DNA of 43,247 nt, taken from contig JACRAS010000195.1 of assembly GCA_016234705.1 (NCBI GenBank), positions 1 to 43,247 on the forward strand, read 5' to 3'. A model generated the notes under the pieces. That model worked only from the letters and a program-made list of their open reading frames with translations. It was not told the DNA's origin and ran no database searches. The position numbers and the translations under genes were made by a program. This DNA is from Betaproteobacteria bacterium (GTDB lineage: Bacteria; Pseudomonadota; Gammaproteobacteria; Burkholderiales; SG8-39). Positions 33,544 to 43,209 of this stretch are shown here, one piece after another (within the stretch, counting starts at the first letter, position 1; the number at the start of each line of letters is the position of its first letter).

Positions 33544-35774
33544 GCCGGCGCCTGGTAGCGCCTCTCCCGGAACAGGCGCAGGCAGGCATCGGCAACCTCC
33601 GCGTCGTAGAGGCTGCCGCGACCGCGCTCGATCTCCGACAACACCGCGTCGATGCCGAGCCCAGCGCGGTAGGGCCGGTGCGAGCACATCGCGTCGATCA
33701 CGTTCGCCACCGCCATGATGCGCGACTCGATCAGAATCGCTTCGCCTTTCAGGCCCTGCGGATAGCCGCTGCCGTCCATGCGCTCGTGGTGCTGCAGCGC
33801 GACCTCGGCCACCGGCCAGGGAAACTCCACCTCCTTCAGCACGTCATAGCTCGCCTGGGCGTGCCCCTGGACCATTTGGAACTCGATCGGGCTGAGCTTG
33901 CCGGGTTTGGACAAAATCTCCGACGGAATACTTAACTTGCCGATGTCGTGCAGGTAGCCGGCGACGCGCAGCCCCTCCTGCCGGCGCGCGTCGAAGCCGA
34001 ACTCGGCGCCGATGGCGAGCGCGATTTCCGCCACCCTGCGCTGGTGGCCGGCGGTGTAGGGGTCGCGCAATTCGCCCAGGGTCGTGACCACCCGCACCGT
34101 GCTCATGAACGCGTTTTCGAGTTGCGCGACATAACGCTGGATCTGCTCCTCGGCGCGCTTTTTCTCGGAGATGTCCTGCAGCACGCCGACGATGGCCGGC
34201 CGGTTGTCGACGCGCGCCCGCAGGCCTTGCGCGCCTATCGTCACCTCGCTGCCATCCTTGCGCCGCGCCCGGATTTCCAATCTGGCGATGGGCACCTCGC
34301 CGGTCAGGAGGCTCCGGATCTCGCGTTCCACCGCCGGCTGGTCCTCGTCCGCGATCAGCGCTGTCAGTGATGCCCCGGCGAGCTCTCCCGGCTCGTAGCC
34401 GAGGATTTCCTCGGCGCGCGGGTTGGTGTAGACGATCCTCTCCCCGTCACTGACGTAGATACCGACCAGCGACTGCTCGACCAGGCTGCGGAAGCGCTGT
34501 TCCGAATCGACCAACGCCCGTTCGGCCTGCTTGCGCTCGGAGACGTCGCGGAATATGCCCAGCATCGCGTCCTGGCCGCCGAGACGAATGCGGGCGGCCT
34601 TGATGTCGGCGTAAAAAACCGAACCGTCCTTGCGCATTATCGGAATGTCCGCGGCTAGTTGGATCTCGCCGCGCACCAATCTTTCGAACTGCTCCATCGC
34701 GCGCGGCAGGTCCTGCTTGCGGTGGATCTCCGGGATACCCATGCGCGCGAGCTCATCGAGCCTGCAACCCAGCATCCGGCAAATTTCCGGATTTCCGGTG
34801 AGAAACTTGTGGGTTTCCACGTCGGCGACCAGAATGCCGTCGAGCGCCCCGTCGAACATCGCGCGCAGCCTTTCCTCCGACTCGCGCAGTGCCTGCTCCG
34901 CCCGCCTGCGCTTCGTGATGTCGATGCCGACACCGCGGTAGCCCGTGAACGCGCCGGAAGTATCGAACACCGGATCGCCGTTGATCGAGATAAATTTCTC
35001 GGTGCCGTCGGCGCCCAGGCGCGAGAACTCGAACTCGCAGAACGGCTGGTGCGCGTCGAGCACCGCCCGGTGCGCCGCCCAGCCGGCCGCGTCCGGCGAA
35101 AGATACGCTATATCCCAGCGGCGCTCGCCGATCTGCGCGGTGCGCGCGAACACCGACGCCGTGCTCGACTTCCTGCCGGCCGAAGTCCGCTGCGTGAGCC
35201 GGTGCTCGGCGTCGCTCTCCCAGTAGAGGTCCGACGACATCTCGGTCAGGCTGCGAAAGCGCGCCTCGCTCTCCACAAGCTCGCGGTTCGCCGCCTCAAG
35301 TTGCGCTATCTTGTCCTCGACCTTGCGCGCAAGCGCCGACTCGTGCAGGGCATGGGAAGTGGCGTCGTCCAGCGGCGCGGCCGGGCCGGGCGCGGCGCGG
35401 CCGGCCCACTGCTGCAGCACCGCGCCCAGCTCCCGTAGAAACACCTCCGCCTCCAGGGGCTTGATGAGATAGCGCACCGCGCCCAGCGCCAGCCCGAATT
35501 GCTCGTTCTCTGGCCTCACATAAGTGGCGGAGTAGAAAATGAACGGAATCGCCTTGAGCCTCGCATCCTGCATCCACTGGCGGCACAGGGCGAAGCCGTC
35601 CATCTTCGGCATCAGCACGTCGGAGACGATGGCATCGGGCGGATCGCGCCGCGCGGCGGCCAGCGCTTCCACACCGTCGCCCGCAGCCGTCACCCGGTAG
35701 CCGTTGGCTTCGAGCAGCATCTTGAGGAGAGTGCGGTTCTCCTCGTGGTCCTCGACGATCAACACCTGAGTCAT
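33540..35774 (-). CDS. Response regulator with three PAS domains and HD-GYP domain
   Basis: 744 residues from the ATG at 35774 (MTQVLIVEDHEENRTLLKML). Order: receiver domain 1-120 with phospho-acceptor Asp52 in AIVSDVLMPKMDG and Lys in YLIKPLEAE; three PAS/PAC units (~165-300, 305-425, 430-550), each closing with the GI-x-x-D-I/V-S/T-x-R/K-x-x-A-E linker; and an HD-GYP domain (~565-740) with intact YLHDIGKLSIP and HHERMDGSGYP. Unlike the HD-GYP gene at 21.3 kb this one has all catalytic residues and should degrade c-di-GMP. No sensor kinase gene is adjacent. Confidence 0.93.
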   Translation of the reverse strand: MTQVLIVEDHEENRTLLKMLLEANGYRVTAAGDGVEALAAARRDPPDAIVSDVLMPKMDGFALCRQWMQDARLKAIPFIFYSATYVRPENEQFGLALGAVRYLIKPLEAEVFLRELGAVLQQWAGRAAPGPAAPLDDATSHALHESALARKVEDKIAQLEAANRELVESEARFRSLTEMSSDLYWESDAEHRLTQRTSAGRKSSTASVFARTAQIGERRWDIAYLSPDAAGWAAHRAVLDAHQPFCEFEFSRLGADGTEKFISINGDPVFDTSGAFTGYRGVGIDITKRRRAEQALRESEERLRAMFDGALDGILVADVETHKFLTGNPEICRMLGCRLDELARMGIPEIHRKQDLPRAMEQFERLVRGEIQLAADIPIMRKDGSVFYADIKAARIRLGGQDAMLGIFRDVSERKQAERALVDSEQRFRSLVEQSLVGIYVSDGERIVYTNPRAEEILGYEPGELAGASLTALIADEDQPAVEREIRSLLTGEVPIARLEIRARRKDGSEVTIGAQGLRARVDNRPAIVGVLQDISEKKRAEEQIQRYVAQLENAFMSTVRVVTTLGELRDPYTAGHQRRVAEIALAIGAEFGFDARRQEGLRVAGYLHDIGKLSIPSEILSKPGKLSPIEFQMVQGHAQASYDVLKEVEFPWPVAEVALQHHERMDGSGYPQGLKGEAILIESRIMAVANVIDAMCSHRPYRAGLGIDAVLSEIERGRGSLYDAEVADACLRLFRERRYQAPA

Positions 35775-35868
35775 GACGCTCCTTCTCGCCAGATCTTCCA
35801 CGGGTACGGTACCGAACTACGGGCACGCGGATTTTCGGTGCGCATATTTCTTCATTTTGAAACATCCT

Positions 35869-36741
35869 CTAACGCCACAGGTAATTCGCCGCGATGCCGG
35901 CAAAAATCGCGGCACCGACCCAGTTGTTGTGCAAGAAAGCCTTGAAGCAGGCCTCGCGCCGCCGCTCGCGTATCAGCGTGTAGTGGAACAGCATGAGCAG
36001 CCCGGCGGCTCCCAGGCCGAGGTAATAAAAAACACCGAAATCGAGGCTCCTGCCAATCAGCGCGAGGACGGCGAGCATGGCGGCATAGCATAGCATCACC
36101 CCGGCGACGTCGAAGCGCCCAAGGGTGATGGCGGCGGTCTTGATGCCGATCTTGATGTCATCGTCGCGGTCCACCATCGCGTATTCGGTGTCGTAGGCGA
36201 TGGCCCAGAAAATGTTTGCCAGCAGCAGCCACCAGGCAAGCGCCGGCAGGCGATTGCTCACCGCCGCAAACGCCATCGGGATGCCAAAGCCGAAGGCCAC
36301 ACCGAGGTATGCCTGCGGCACGGAGAGGAAACGTTTGGTGAATGGATAGGTGGCGGCCAGCGCAAGCGCGACAAACGACAGCCCGATCGCGAGCCGGTTG
36401 AGCGCAAGCACCAGGCAAAAAGCTGCGAGGGTCAAAGCCGCGGCCAGCCACAGCGCTTCTTTCACGCTTACCAGACCGGCGGCGAGCGGACGGTCTTTGG
36501 TGCGCTTGACGTGCGCGTCGAAATTCCGGTCCACGAGGTCGTTCATGACGCAGCCGGCCGAGCGCATCAACAGCGTGCCAAGGCAGAAGATCCAAATCAT
36601 CATCCATTCCGGCCGGCCGCCCGAAGCGATCCACAGCGCCCACAGCGTCGGCCACAACAAGAGCAGGGTGCCGATGGGCTTATCGAGCCGCATCAGCTTT
36701 TCGTAGAGCGTGAGCCGCTCGTTGATCCGGGCGAGATTCAT
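35869..36741 (-). CDS. ubiA: 4-hydroxybenzoate octaprenyltransferase
   Basis: 290 residues with about eight or nine membrane helices. The first prenyl-diphosphate motif is [20 protein letters not shown] (residues 67-86; Asp68, Asp71, Asp75) and the second is [19 protein letters not shown]. The segment [20 protein letters not shown] is typical of UbiA. It attaches the polyprenyl chain to 4-hydroxybenzoate for ubiquinone biosynthesis in the inner membrane. It lies four bases after recG and is probably the last gene of the ridA-recG-ubiA transcript. No ubiC is beside it. Confidence 0.95.
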   Translation of the reverse strand: MNLARINERLTLYEKLMRLDKPIGTLLLLWPTLWALWIASGGRPEWMMIWIFCLGTLLMRSAGCVMNDLVDRNFDAHVKRTKDRPLAAGLVSVKEALWLAAALTLAAFCLVLALNRLAIGLSFVALALAATYPFTKRFLSVPQAYLGVAFGFGIPMAFAAVSNRLPALAWWLLLANIFWAIAYDTEYAMVDRDDDIKIGIKTAAITLGRFDVAGVMLCYAAMLAVLALIGRSLDFGVFYYLGLGAAGLLMLFHYTLIRERRREACFKAFLHNNWVGAAIFAGIAANYLWR

Positions 36742-36745
36742 CGTT

Positions 36746-38941
36746 TCAGACGTTCATCAATTCGCTTTTTCCCGCCATCCAGCGCGCCAGGTGCCGCCGC
36801 GCATGCTCCGGGTGCAGTTGCAGCAACTGCGGCGCCAGATCGCGCGCCGCCTGGAGCAAGCCGACATCGCGCTCGATGTCGGCGAAGCGCAGCAGCGGCG
36901 CGCCGCTCTGGCGCACGCCCAGATACTCCCCCGGCCCGCGCAACAACAGATCCTGGCGCGCTATGTCGAAACCATCGCTCGATTCGTACACCACCTTGAG
37001 CCGGGCGCGCGCGTTCTCCCCGAGCGGCTTCTGGTAGAGCAGGATACACACGCTGTCGGCCACGCCGCGCCCGACCCGGCCGCGCAACTGGTGCAGTTGC
37101 GCCAGGCCGAAGCGCTCGGCGTGCTCGATGATCATCAGCGAAGCATTGGGCACGTCGACGCCGACTTCGATCACCGTGGTCGCCACCAGCAACTGGATTT
37201 TGCCGGCAGCGAAATCCGCCATCACCGCGGCCTTGTCCGGTCCGGGAAGCCGCCCGTGCACCAGCCCCACCCTGAGCTCGGCGAATTCGGCGGCGAGGCG
37301 CGCGTGGGTGTCGAGCACGGTCTGCAACTGCAGCGCCTCCGCCTGCCTGCGGCCCGGGCGCCGACCCGGCGCGCGCGCATTGCCCGCAAGGGTTTCCGCC
37401 GCGACACCGTTGTCTTCGATCAGCGGGCATACCCAGTAGGCCTGGCGCCCGGCGCGGCAGGCCTCGCGCACCCGGAGGAGCACCTCGTCGCGGCGCTCGG
37501 CGGCGATCAACTTGGTCGTGACCGGTAGTCTCCCCGGCGGCAGCTCGTCGATCAGCGATACGTCCAGATCGGCGTAATAGCTCATCGACAGTGTGCGTGG
37601 GATGGGCGTGGCGCTCATCATCAACTGGTGCGGCTCCACGCCGGCGCCGCCGCCCGAGCCCTGGGTGCACAAGCCCTTGGCGCGCAGCGCCAGGCGCTGC
37701 TCGACGCCGAAGCGGTGCTGCTCGTCGACAATGGCCAGGCCGAGCGACTGGAAGCTTATGCCTTCCTGGAACAGCGCATGCGTACCCACCGCCACGCGGG
37801 TTGCGCCCGAAGCGATGTCCGCTGCAGCCGCCGCGCGCTCCTTCTTTTTCTGGCTGCCCGAGAGCCAGGTGAGCTGCACCCCCAGAGGGGCGAGCCATTC
37901 GGAGAATTTGCGGTAATGCTGCTCGGCCAGGATTTCGGTCGGCGCCATCACCGCCGCCTGCAGGCCGTTTTCCACCGCGCGCAGCGCCGAGAGCGCCGCC
38001 ACCACGGTCTTGCCGCTGCCGACATCGCCCTGCAGCAAGCGGTGCATCGGATGGGTCTGGCCCAGATCGCGTTCGATCTCGGCCCAGGCGCGCACTTGCG
38101 CGCGCGTCAGCCGGAACGGCAGGCGCTCGAGCAGGCCCGCGGTAAATGCGCCGGACCGGCCCAAAGCCGGCGCGATCTTGCGCTTGCGCTCGCGGTAATG
38201 CAGGCGCATCGACAGTTGCTGCGCCAGCAGCTCTTCCAGCTTCATGCGCTGCCACGCCGGGTGGCTGCGCTCGGTGAGCGCGCGCGCGTCCTCACCGGGC
38301 CGTGGACGGTGCAAAGCGTCGATGGCGTCGCGAAACGCGGGCATGCCGAAACGCCCGGGGATGTCCGCCGGCAGGGTTTCGTCGAGTTCGCATTGCGCCA
38401 GCGCCTGCGCGATCAGACGGCGCAGTGCCGCCTGCGGCAGCCCGGCCGTGGTCGGATAAATCGGCGTCAGCGCCTCGGGCAGCGGCATGCCGGCGCGCAC
38501 GACGCGATAGCGCGGGTGGATCATTTCCGCGCCGAAGAAACCCGGACGCACCTCGCCAAAGGCGCGCACGCGCGCCCCCGGCGCCAGCGCTTTCGCCTGG
38601 CTGCCGTAAAAATTGAGAAAGCGCAGGTACAGGAGGCCGCTCGCGTCCTCGATCTTGCAAATGAGCTGGCGCCGCGGGCGATAGGCGATCTGGCTGTCGA
38701 TCACCGTGCCTTCGACCTGCACCGGGGCACCCTCATGCGCCTCGGCGATCGGCGTGAGCCGGGTCTCGTCCTCGTAACGCAGCGGCAAATGCAGGACCAG
38801 ATCGAAGTCGCGGTGAATGCCGAGTTTTGCCAGCTTCGCCTTCATGGACGAGGGAGGAGACAAGGGCGAAGGCTGGTCCCGGGCCCTCTTGCGCGGGCGG
38901 GCAAGGCCAACGGCAACAGCACGCACGGGCTTAGTCTTCAC
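36746..38941 (-). CDS. recG: ATP-dependent DNA helicase RecG
   Basis: 731 residues. The N-terminal wedge/OB domain begins [20 protein letters not shown]; helicase motifs follow: Walker [20 protein letters not shown], motif [25 protein letters not shown], and [20 protein letters not shown] with [10 protein letters not shown]. It remodels stalled replication forks and branched DNA. I accept the GTG at 38941 because AGGTGAG sits just before it; an ATG at 38845 would be the alternative. Two short Gly/Arg/Ala insertions are visible, near CPLIED (37.4 kb) and before [11 protein letters not shown] (37.65 kb), that I do not remember in E. coli RecG. It follows ridA by 17 bases. Confidence 0.95.
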   Translation of the reverse strand: MKTKPVRAVAVGLARPRKRARDQPSPLSPPSSMKAKLAKLGIHRDFDLVLHLPLRYEDETRLTPIAEAHEGAPVQVEGTVIDSQIAYRPRRQLICKIEDASGLLYLRFLNFYGSQAKALAPGARVRAFGEVRPGFFGAEMIHPRYRVVRAGMPLPEALTPIYPTTAGLPQAALRRLIAQALAQCELDETLPADIPGRFGMPAFRDAIDALHRPRPGEDARALTERSHPAWQRMKLEELLAQQLSMRLHYRERKRKIAPALGRSGAFTAGLLERLPFRLTRAQVRAWAEIERDLGQTHPMHRLLQGDVGSGKTVVAALSALRAVENGLQAAVMAPTEILAEQHYRKFSEWLAPLGVQLTWLSGSQKKKERAAAAADIASGATRVAVGTHALFQEGISFQSLGLAIVDEQHRFGVEQRLALRAKGLCTQGSGGGAGVEPHQLMMSATPIPRTLSMSYYADLDVSLIDELPPGRLPVTTKLIAAERRDEVLLRVREACRAGRQAYWVCPLIEDNGVAAETLAGNARAPGRRPGRRQAEALQLQTVLDTHARLAAEFAELRVGLVHGRLPGPDKAAVMADFAAGKIQLLVATTVIEVGVDVPNASLMIIEHAERFGLAQLHQLRGRVGRGVADSVCILLYQKPLGENARARLKVVYESSDGFDIARQDLLLRGPGEYLGVRQSGAPLLRFADIERDVGLLQAARDLAPQLLQLHPEHARRHLARWMAGKSELMNV

Positions 38942-38958
38942 GCCTCACCTTGCGCCGT

Positions 38959-39339
38959 TCACTCAATCACCAGTATCGCATCGGCTTCGACGAGCGCGCC
39001 GCGCGGCAGGGAGGCGACGCCGATCGCGGCGCGTGCCGGATAGGGCTGCCTGAAATAAACGGCCATGATCTCGTTGACCTTGGCAAAATGGGCGAGATCG
39101 GTGAGATAGATCGTCAGTTTGGCGGCGTCAGCTAGCGATCCGCCCGCGGCCTCGGCCACTGCCTTAAGATTATCGAACACGCGCTTCGCCTGCGCATCGA
39201 TGCCCTCGACGAGCTGCATGGTCTCGGGATCCAGGCCGATCTGGCCTGAAAGATAAATCGTGTCGCCGCAGCGCACCGCCTGCGAATAGGTGCCGATGGC
39301 GCTGGGTGCATGAGGAGTCGATATCATCGTTTTGGGCAT
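38959..39339 (-). CDS. ridA: RidA family enamine/imine deaminase
   Basis: 126 residues from the ATG at 39339 ([20 protein letters not shown]). The conserved RidA features are present: [20 protein letters not shown], the C-terminal [20 protein letters not shown] with the catalytic Arg, and EADAILVIE at the end. It hydrolyses reactive 2-aminoacrylate and related imines produced by PLP enzymes. It is first in the minus-strand ridA-recG-ubiA run. The frame is open upstream to 39411, but that part overlaps the divergent promoter region. Confidence 0.93.
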   Translation of the reverse strand: MPKTMISTPHAPSAIGTYSQAVRCGDTIYLSGQIGLDPETMQLVEGIDAQAKRVFDNLKAVAEAAGGSLADAAKLTIYLTDLAHFAKVNEIMAVYFRQPYPARAAIGVASLPRGALVEADAILVIE

Positions 39340-39374
39340 GGCTGGTGTATCCTGTTGCGTACATAATACAAGCC

Positions 39375-39380
39375 TATAAT
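39375..39380 (+). promoter_or_regulatory. -10 element for the TPR/APC permease operon
   Basis: A perfect TATAAT lies 46 bases upstream of the TPR gene start. The -35 is weak: TGTTGC (39353-39358) at 16 bases or TTGCGT at 14. Confidence 0.4.
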
Positions 39381-39425
39381 CGCGGCTCGGTTGCGGATTG
39401 TGTTGCATCACTACCGAATCTTACA

Positions 39426-39767
39426 ATGCCCTCAGCCGTCATCGCCAATCTGCAGAAACTCATCGGCACGCCGCGCGACAGCGCGCTGTTGCGTTTTTCC
39501 CTCGGCAGCGAGTACCTGAAAAGCGGTGATGCGCATAACGCGCAACTGCAGTTGCGCGAGGCGGTGTCCAGGGACCCGGCCTATTCGGCGGCGTGGAAGC
39601 TGCTTGGCAAGGCGCTCACCGAAACCGGACAGCCACAGGCCGCGCTCGACGCCTACCGCCAGGGCATCGCCGTGGCCGAAAACAAAGGCGACAAGCAGGC
39701 GGCCAGGGAAATGACCGTTTTCGCCAGGCACATCGAGAAGAAGCTCCAGACCAGCCAGTCGCTCTGA
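39426..39767 (+). CDS. TPR-repeat protein
   Basis: 113 residues from the ATG at 39426. Two to three TPR-like helical hairpins cover ~20-90: LLRFSLGSEYLKSGDAHNAQ, then LREAVSRDPAYSAAWKLLGK and ALTETGQPQAALDAYRQGIA, with the TPR A/G/Y/A/P spacing. It is cytoplasmic and mediates protein-protein contacts; the partner is unknown. It is 11 bases ahead of the APC permease gene and so probably in the same transcript. No clear Shine-Dalgarno is present. Confidence 0.8.
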   Translation: MPSAVIANLQKLIGTPRDSALLRFSLGSEYLKSGDAHNAQLQLREAVSRDPAYSAAWKLLGKALTETGQPQAALDAYRQGIAVAENKGDKQAAREMTVFARHIEKKLQTSQSL

Positions 39768-39778
39768 ATCGCGCCGCC

Positions 39779-41740
39779 ATGTCCCTGTACACCGAATTGC
39801 GCACCAAGGTCATCGGCGCGCCCCTGGATCCACTAAGCGTTGAAACGCGCCATAACCTCGCGCTGGTGGCGTTTTTCGCCTGGGTGGGGCTGGGCGCCGA
39901 CGGCATCTCTTCCTCCTGCTATGGCCCGGAAGAGTCGTTCCGGGCGCTGGGCGAACATACCGGTCTCGGCCTGTACCTGGCCTTGGCCACCGCGGCCACG
40001 GTATTCATCATCGCGCTTGCCTACAACCAGGTCATCGAATTGTTTCCGACCGGCGGCGGCGGCTACCGCGTCGCCACCAAGCTCATCGGGCCGTATGCAG
40101 GGGTGACCTCGGGCGCCGCGCTGGTGCTCGACTACGTGCTCACCATCGCCATTTCCATCGCCAGCGGCGTGGACGCGCTGTTCAGCCTGCTCCCCCTCGC
40201 CTTCCAGGAGCACAAGCTTGCCGCCGAGGTCGGTCTCATCATCCTGCTCATCGTGCTCAATCTGCGCGGCATGAAGGAGGTGATCAAGGTACTGCTGCCC
40301 ATTTTTCTCGGCTTCGTCATCACCCACGCGTTCCTGATCGTGTACGGCCTGGGCGCCCATGCGGAGCAGTTGCCGCAGTTGATCCCGGCCACGCTCGAAG
40401 AAACCAAGTCGCTGGCGGGGCAACTCGGCTGGGCGCATGTGGCTGCGCTGATGTTGCTCGCTTACTCCCAAGGGGGCGGCACCTATACCGGGCTGGAAGC
40501 GGTGTCGAACAACGTCAACGTGCTGGCCGAGCCGCGCGTCAAGACCGGCAAGATCACCATGCTCTACATGGCCCTGTCGCTCGCGTTCACCGCGGGGGGC
40601 ATCATTCTGCTGTACCTGCTGTGGGACGCGAAGCCGGTCGAAGGCCAGACGCTGAACGCCGTGGCGTTCGGCGCCATTATCCAGAGCCTGGGATGGGATC
40701 CCTGGGTCAACAGCGCGGCGCTGTGGACGGTCCTTGCGCTGGAAGGGGGCCTCTTGTTCGTCGCCGCCAACACCGGCTTTCTGGGCGGTCCGGCGGTGCT
40801 GTCGAACATGGCTGCGGACTCCTGGGTGCCGCACAAGTTCCGCTACCTGTCCACCCGGCTGGTCACCGAAAACGGCATCCTGGTAATGGGCCTGGCCGCG
40901 CTCGGCATCCTGCTCTGGACCCGCGGCAGCGTGTCCCTGTTGGTCGTCCTGTACAGCGTCAGCGTGTTCCTGACTTTCGCCATCTCCCTGTTCGGCTTGT
41001 GCGTCTACTGGTGGCGGCATCGCGTGGAACAAGGCAAGTGGATCATGCGCCTAGCCCTGTCGGCGACGGGCTTCGTCGTGTGCTCGGTGATCCTGGTGAT
41101 GTTGCTGCTGGAAAAATTCACCGAAGGCGGATGGCTGACTGCCTTGATCATCGTCGCCATCATCGGGATTTGCCTCACCATCCGCAACCATTACAACTGG
41201 GCCAGGATGCAGATCCGCAAAGTCGATGAAATATTCGCCAACCAGCCCTTCGGCAGCATCGTGAACCCGCCCAAACCCGATCCCGACCTGCCCACGGCAG
41301 TATTCTTGGTGGGTTCGAGCCGCGGCGGCGGGCTGCACGCGCTGCTTTGGGTGCAGCGCATGTTTCCGGACCACTTCCGCAATTTCATCTTCCTCAATGT
41401 GCGCACGGTGGATTCGCACGTTTACGGCGGCAGCGAGGACGTAAAATTGATGAGAATGGAAGCCAACGTGGCCCTCACCTACTTCGTCAATTTCTGCCAC
41501 AGCAAGGGCTGGGCGGCAAAATCCTATCTGAGCTTCGGCACCGACCCGATCGACGAAGTCACCAGGCTGGCCGAACAGGTGCACGAGGAATTTCCGAACT
41601 GCATCTTCTTCGCCAGCAAGCTGATTTTCGAGCAGGAAAACTGGCTCATCCGCCTGCTGCATAACCAGGCGGCCCTGGCGATCCAGCGCCGCCTGCACCT
41701 GCAGGGTCTGCAAATGGTAATCTTACCAATGAAGCTTTGA
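39779..41740 (+). CDS. APC superfamily permease with C-terminal cytoplasmic domain
   Basis: 653 residues from the ATG at 39779. About 12 membrane helices occupy residues ~25-480; the glycine-rich opening WVGLGADGISSSCYGPEESF (helix 1) and PTGGGGYRVATKLIGPYAGV resemble amino acid/KUP-like APC carriers. The C-terminal ~170 residues (from ARMQIRKVDEIFANQPFG) are soluble, with TAVFLVGSSRGGGLHALLWV looking like a Rossmann/USP-like strand-loop. The substrate (amino acid or potassium) is not clear. It is followed 26 bases later by a small membrane protein. Confidence 0.85.
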   Translation: MSLYTELRTKVIGAPLDPLSVETRHNLALVAFFAWVGLGADGISSSCYGPEESFRALGEHTGLGLYLALATAATVFIIALAYNQVIELFPTGGGGYRVATKLIGPYAGVTSGAALVLDYVLTIAISIASGVDALFSLLPLAFQEHKLAAEVGLIILLIVLNLRGMKEVIKVLLPIFLGFVITHAFLIVYGLGAHAEQLPQLIPATLEETKSLAGQLGWAHVAALMLLAYSQGGGTYTGLEAVSNNVNVLAEPRVKTGKITMLYMALSLAFTAGGIILLYLLWDAKPVEGQTLNAVAFGAIIQSLGWDPWVNSAALWTVLALEGGLLFVAANTGFLGGPAVLSNMAADSWVPHKFRYLSTRLVTENGILVMGLAALGILLWTRGSVSLLVVLYSVSVFLTFAISLFGLCVYWWRHRVEQGKWIMRLALSATGFVVCSVILVMLLLEKFTEGGWLTALIIVAIIGICLTIRNHYNWARMQIRKVDEIFANQPFGSIVNPPKPDPDLPTAVFLVGSSRGGGLHALLWVQRMFPDHFRNFIFLNVRTVDSHVYGGSEDVKLMRMEANVALTYFVNFCHSKGWAAKSYLSFGTDPIDEVTRLAEQVHEEFPNCIFFASKLIFEQENWLIRLLHNQAALAIQRRLHLQGLQMVILPMKL

Positions 41741-41766
41741 CCGCACATCGAGAAAAGGAGAAACGC

Positions 41767-41958
41767 ATGACTCTGGTAATGAAATCCGTGCTGATCACCG
41801 CCGGCCTCGGGCTGCTGCTGATGATCGTCGAATGGAACATGATGCGCAAGAAAAAGGAAGGGATCACCGCCGTCGACAAGGCAAGCCTGCGCGATTTATT
41901 TCTGCTGACCCTGGGCGCCTGTGCGCTGGTGGCCTTCGTGGTCGCGAATCTGACCTGA
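41767..41958 (+). CDS. Small two-helix membrane protein
   Basis: 63 residues with AAGGAGAAACGC just ahead of the ATG at 41767. There are two hydrophobic segments: residues ~6-22 (KSVLITAGLGLLLMIVEW) and ~43-61 (RDLFLLTLGACALVAFVVAN), with a basic loop MMRKKKEG between them. It is not recognised. Its position directly after the APC permease suggests a small accessory or regulatory subunit, but that is inference. Confidence 0.7.
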   Translation: MTLVMKSVLITAGLGLLLMIVEWNMMRKKKEGITAVDKASLRDLFLLTLGACALVAFVVANLT

Positions 41959-42106
41959 AGTCCGGAAATGACATGCGCCAAGCTTCTGCTATGCGACGAC
42001 CATCCGCGCCTGCAACCTGGGAGAGTGGTTCGTCCGTGAGTATCTCCTCTTGCCGCGCAACGGCGGCAGCGAAGGATCAGGCGGGAATGCTGTTCGCGGA
42101 GGATTG

Positions 42107-42129
42107 AGGGGCCAGAGAGGTTCTGGCCC
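42107..42129 (-). other. Hairpin downstream of tRNA-Ala
   Basis: GGGCCAGA pairs with TCTGGCCC around a four-base loop, on the 3' side of the minus-strand tRNA. No T run follows on the minus strand, so it is a processing signal or a weak terminator at best. The rest of 41959-42137 shows nothing else. Confidence 0.35.
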
Positions 42130-42137
42130 GAGGATTG

Positions 42138-42213
<76 letters not shown>

Positions 42214-42225
42214 ATGGAGGCGCGG

Positions 42226-42254
42226 ATTCTAGCCCAATTCCGGCCCGGCGACAA
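42226..42254 (-). promoter_or_regulatory. Sigma-70 promoter of tRNA-Ala
   Basis: On the minus strand TTGTCG (42254-42249), a 17-base spacer and TAGAAT (42231-42226) end about 12 bases before the tRNA. The GC-rich stretch after the -10 (CCGCGCC) is the discriminator typical of stringently controlled RNA promoters. Confidence 0.6.
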
Positions 42255-42373
42255 TGCGCCGGTCGCTGCCGGCGCCGGGGCGGGGATATGATGCTCCTTC
42301 ATTCAATTCACCACGACCCAGAGCCTGCATCGAGATCAGCCCGCCCTTCGCCTAATGGCGACCGCCGCAGCCT

Positions 42374-43156
42374 TTAACGCCAACGGCTGAAATCGGGCTT
42401 GCGCTTCTCGAGGAAGGCGCTCGCGCCCTCCTGCTGCTCGCCGGTGCTGAAAAAGCCGGGCGCCACTTCCGCGAGCATCTTGTTCATGTCTAGCCCCATA
42501 ATGGGATCCATGTGGTAGTAGAACGAGCGCTTGAGGATCTTCAGGCAGGTGGGGCTGACCGACAGCAGTTCATCGCAATACTTGCGCACTTCTTCGTCGA
42601 GCTTGGCCATGGGCACCACCGAGTTGGCGAGGCCCCACTCCAGCGCCTGCTGGGCCGTGTAGCGGCGGCACAGCATCCACAGTTCTCGGGCGCGCTTGTG
42701 TCCGAGCACGTTGGCTGCATGGGCAACGATGTAACCGCCCGCCGGCGAGCCCACGCGCGGTCCGTTCTGGCCGAAGATGGCATGCTCGGCGGCGACGGTA
42801 AAGTCGCAAAAGTAGGCGATGTGATGTCCGCCGCCGATGGCGTAGCCGTTCACCCGCGCAATCACCGGTTTGGGGCACTCCACGATCATGCGGTTCAACT
42901 GGAAATCCAGGTCTTGCAATCCGCTCTTGCCGCCGCTGCCTTTTTCCCAGTTGATGTCGCCGCCCACGCAGAAGGCACGCTCGCCGGCGCCGGTCAGAAC
43001 GATGACGCCCACTTTGCCATCGTTGGCCGCCTTGGCCAGCAGGGTTTCTATCTCCTTGACGTTGTCGCCGGTAAACGCGTTGAGTACCTTGGGACGGTTG
43101 ATGGTGATGGTGGCGACATAGTCCTTGGCATCGTAGAGGATTTCTTTTTCGGTCAT
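42374..43156 (-). CDS. Enoyl-CoA hydratase/isomerase family, BadI/MenB-like
   Basis: 260 residues. Crotonase motifs: GAGERAFCVGGDINWEKG for the oxyanion hole, and KPVIARVNGYAIGGGHHIAY with the second Gly-rich turn. AIFGQNGPRVGSPAGGYIVA and KRARELWMLCRRYTAQQALE then WGLANSVVP match the BadI (2-ketocyclohexanecarboxyl-CoA hydrolase) / MenB branch rather than classical hydratases. A ring-opening hydrolase giving pimeloyl-CoA would fit the PimC/PimD-like genes, but an ordinary hydratase is also possible. The C-terminus ends KRKPDFSRWR, the same type as the remnant at 12.4 kb. Confidence 0.85.
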   Translation of the reverse strand: MTEKEILYDAKDYVATITINRPKVLNAFTGDNVKEIETLLAKAANDGKVGVIVLTGAGERAFCVGGDINWEKGSGGKSGLQDLDFQLNRMIVECPKPVIARVNGYAIGGGHHIAYFCDFTVAAEHAIFGQNGPRVGSPAGGYIVAHAANVLGHKRARELWMLCRRYTAQQALEWGLANSVVPMAKLDEEVRKYCDELLSVSPTCLKILKRSFYYHMDPIMGLDMNKMLAEVAPGFFSTGEQQEGASAFLEKRKPDFSRWR

Positions 43157-43209
43157 GGTGTTACCTTTTAAGAATGAGTTGAAAATATGAAACTAACCGT
43201 GCTTGTGTT

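Noticed and set aside
39306..39425. Longer N-terminus of the TPR protein from 39306
   Set aside because: It would overlap the divergent ridA gene and the TATAAT element; the ATG at 39426 gives a compact TPR protein.
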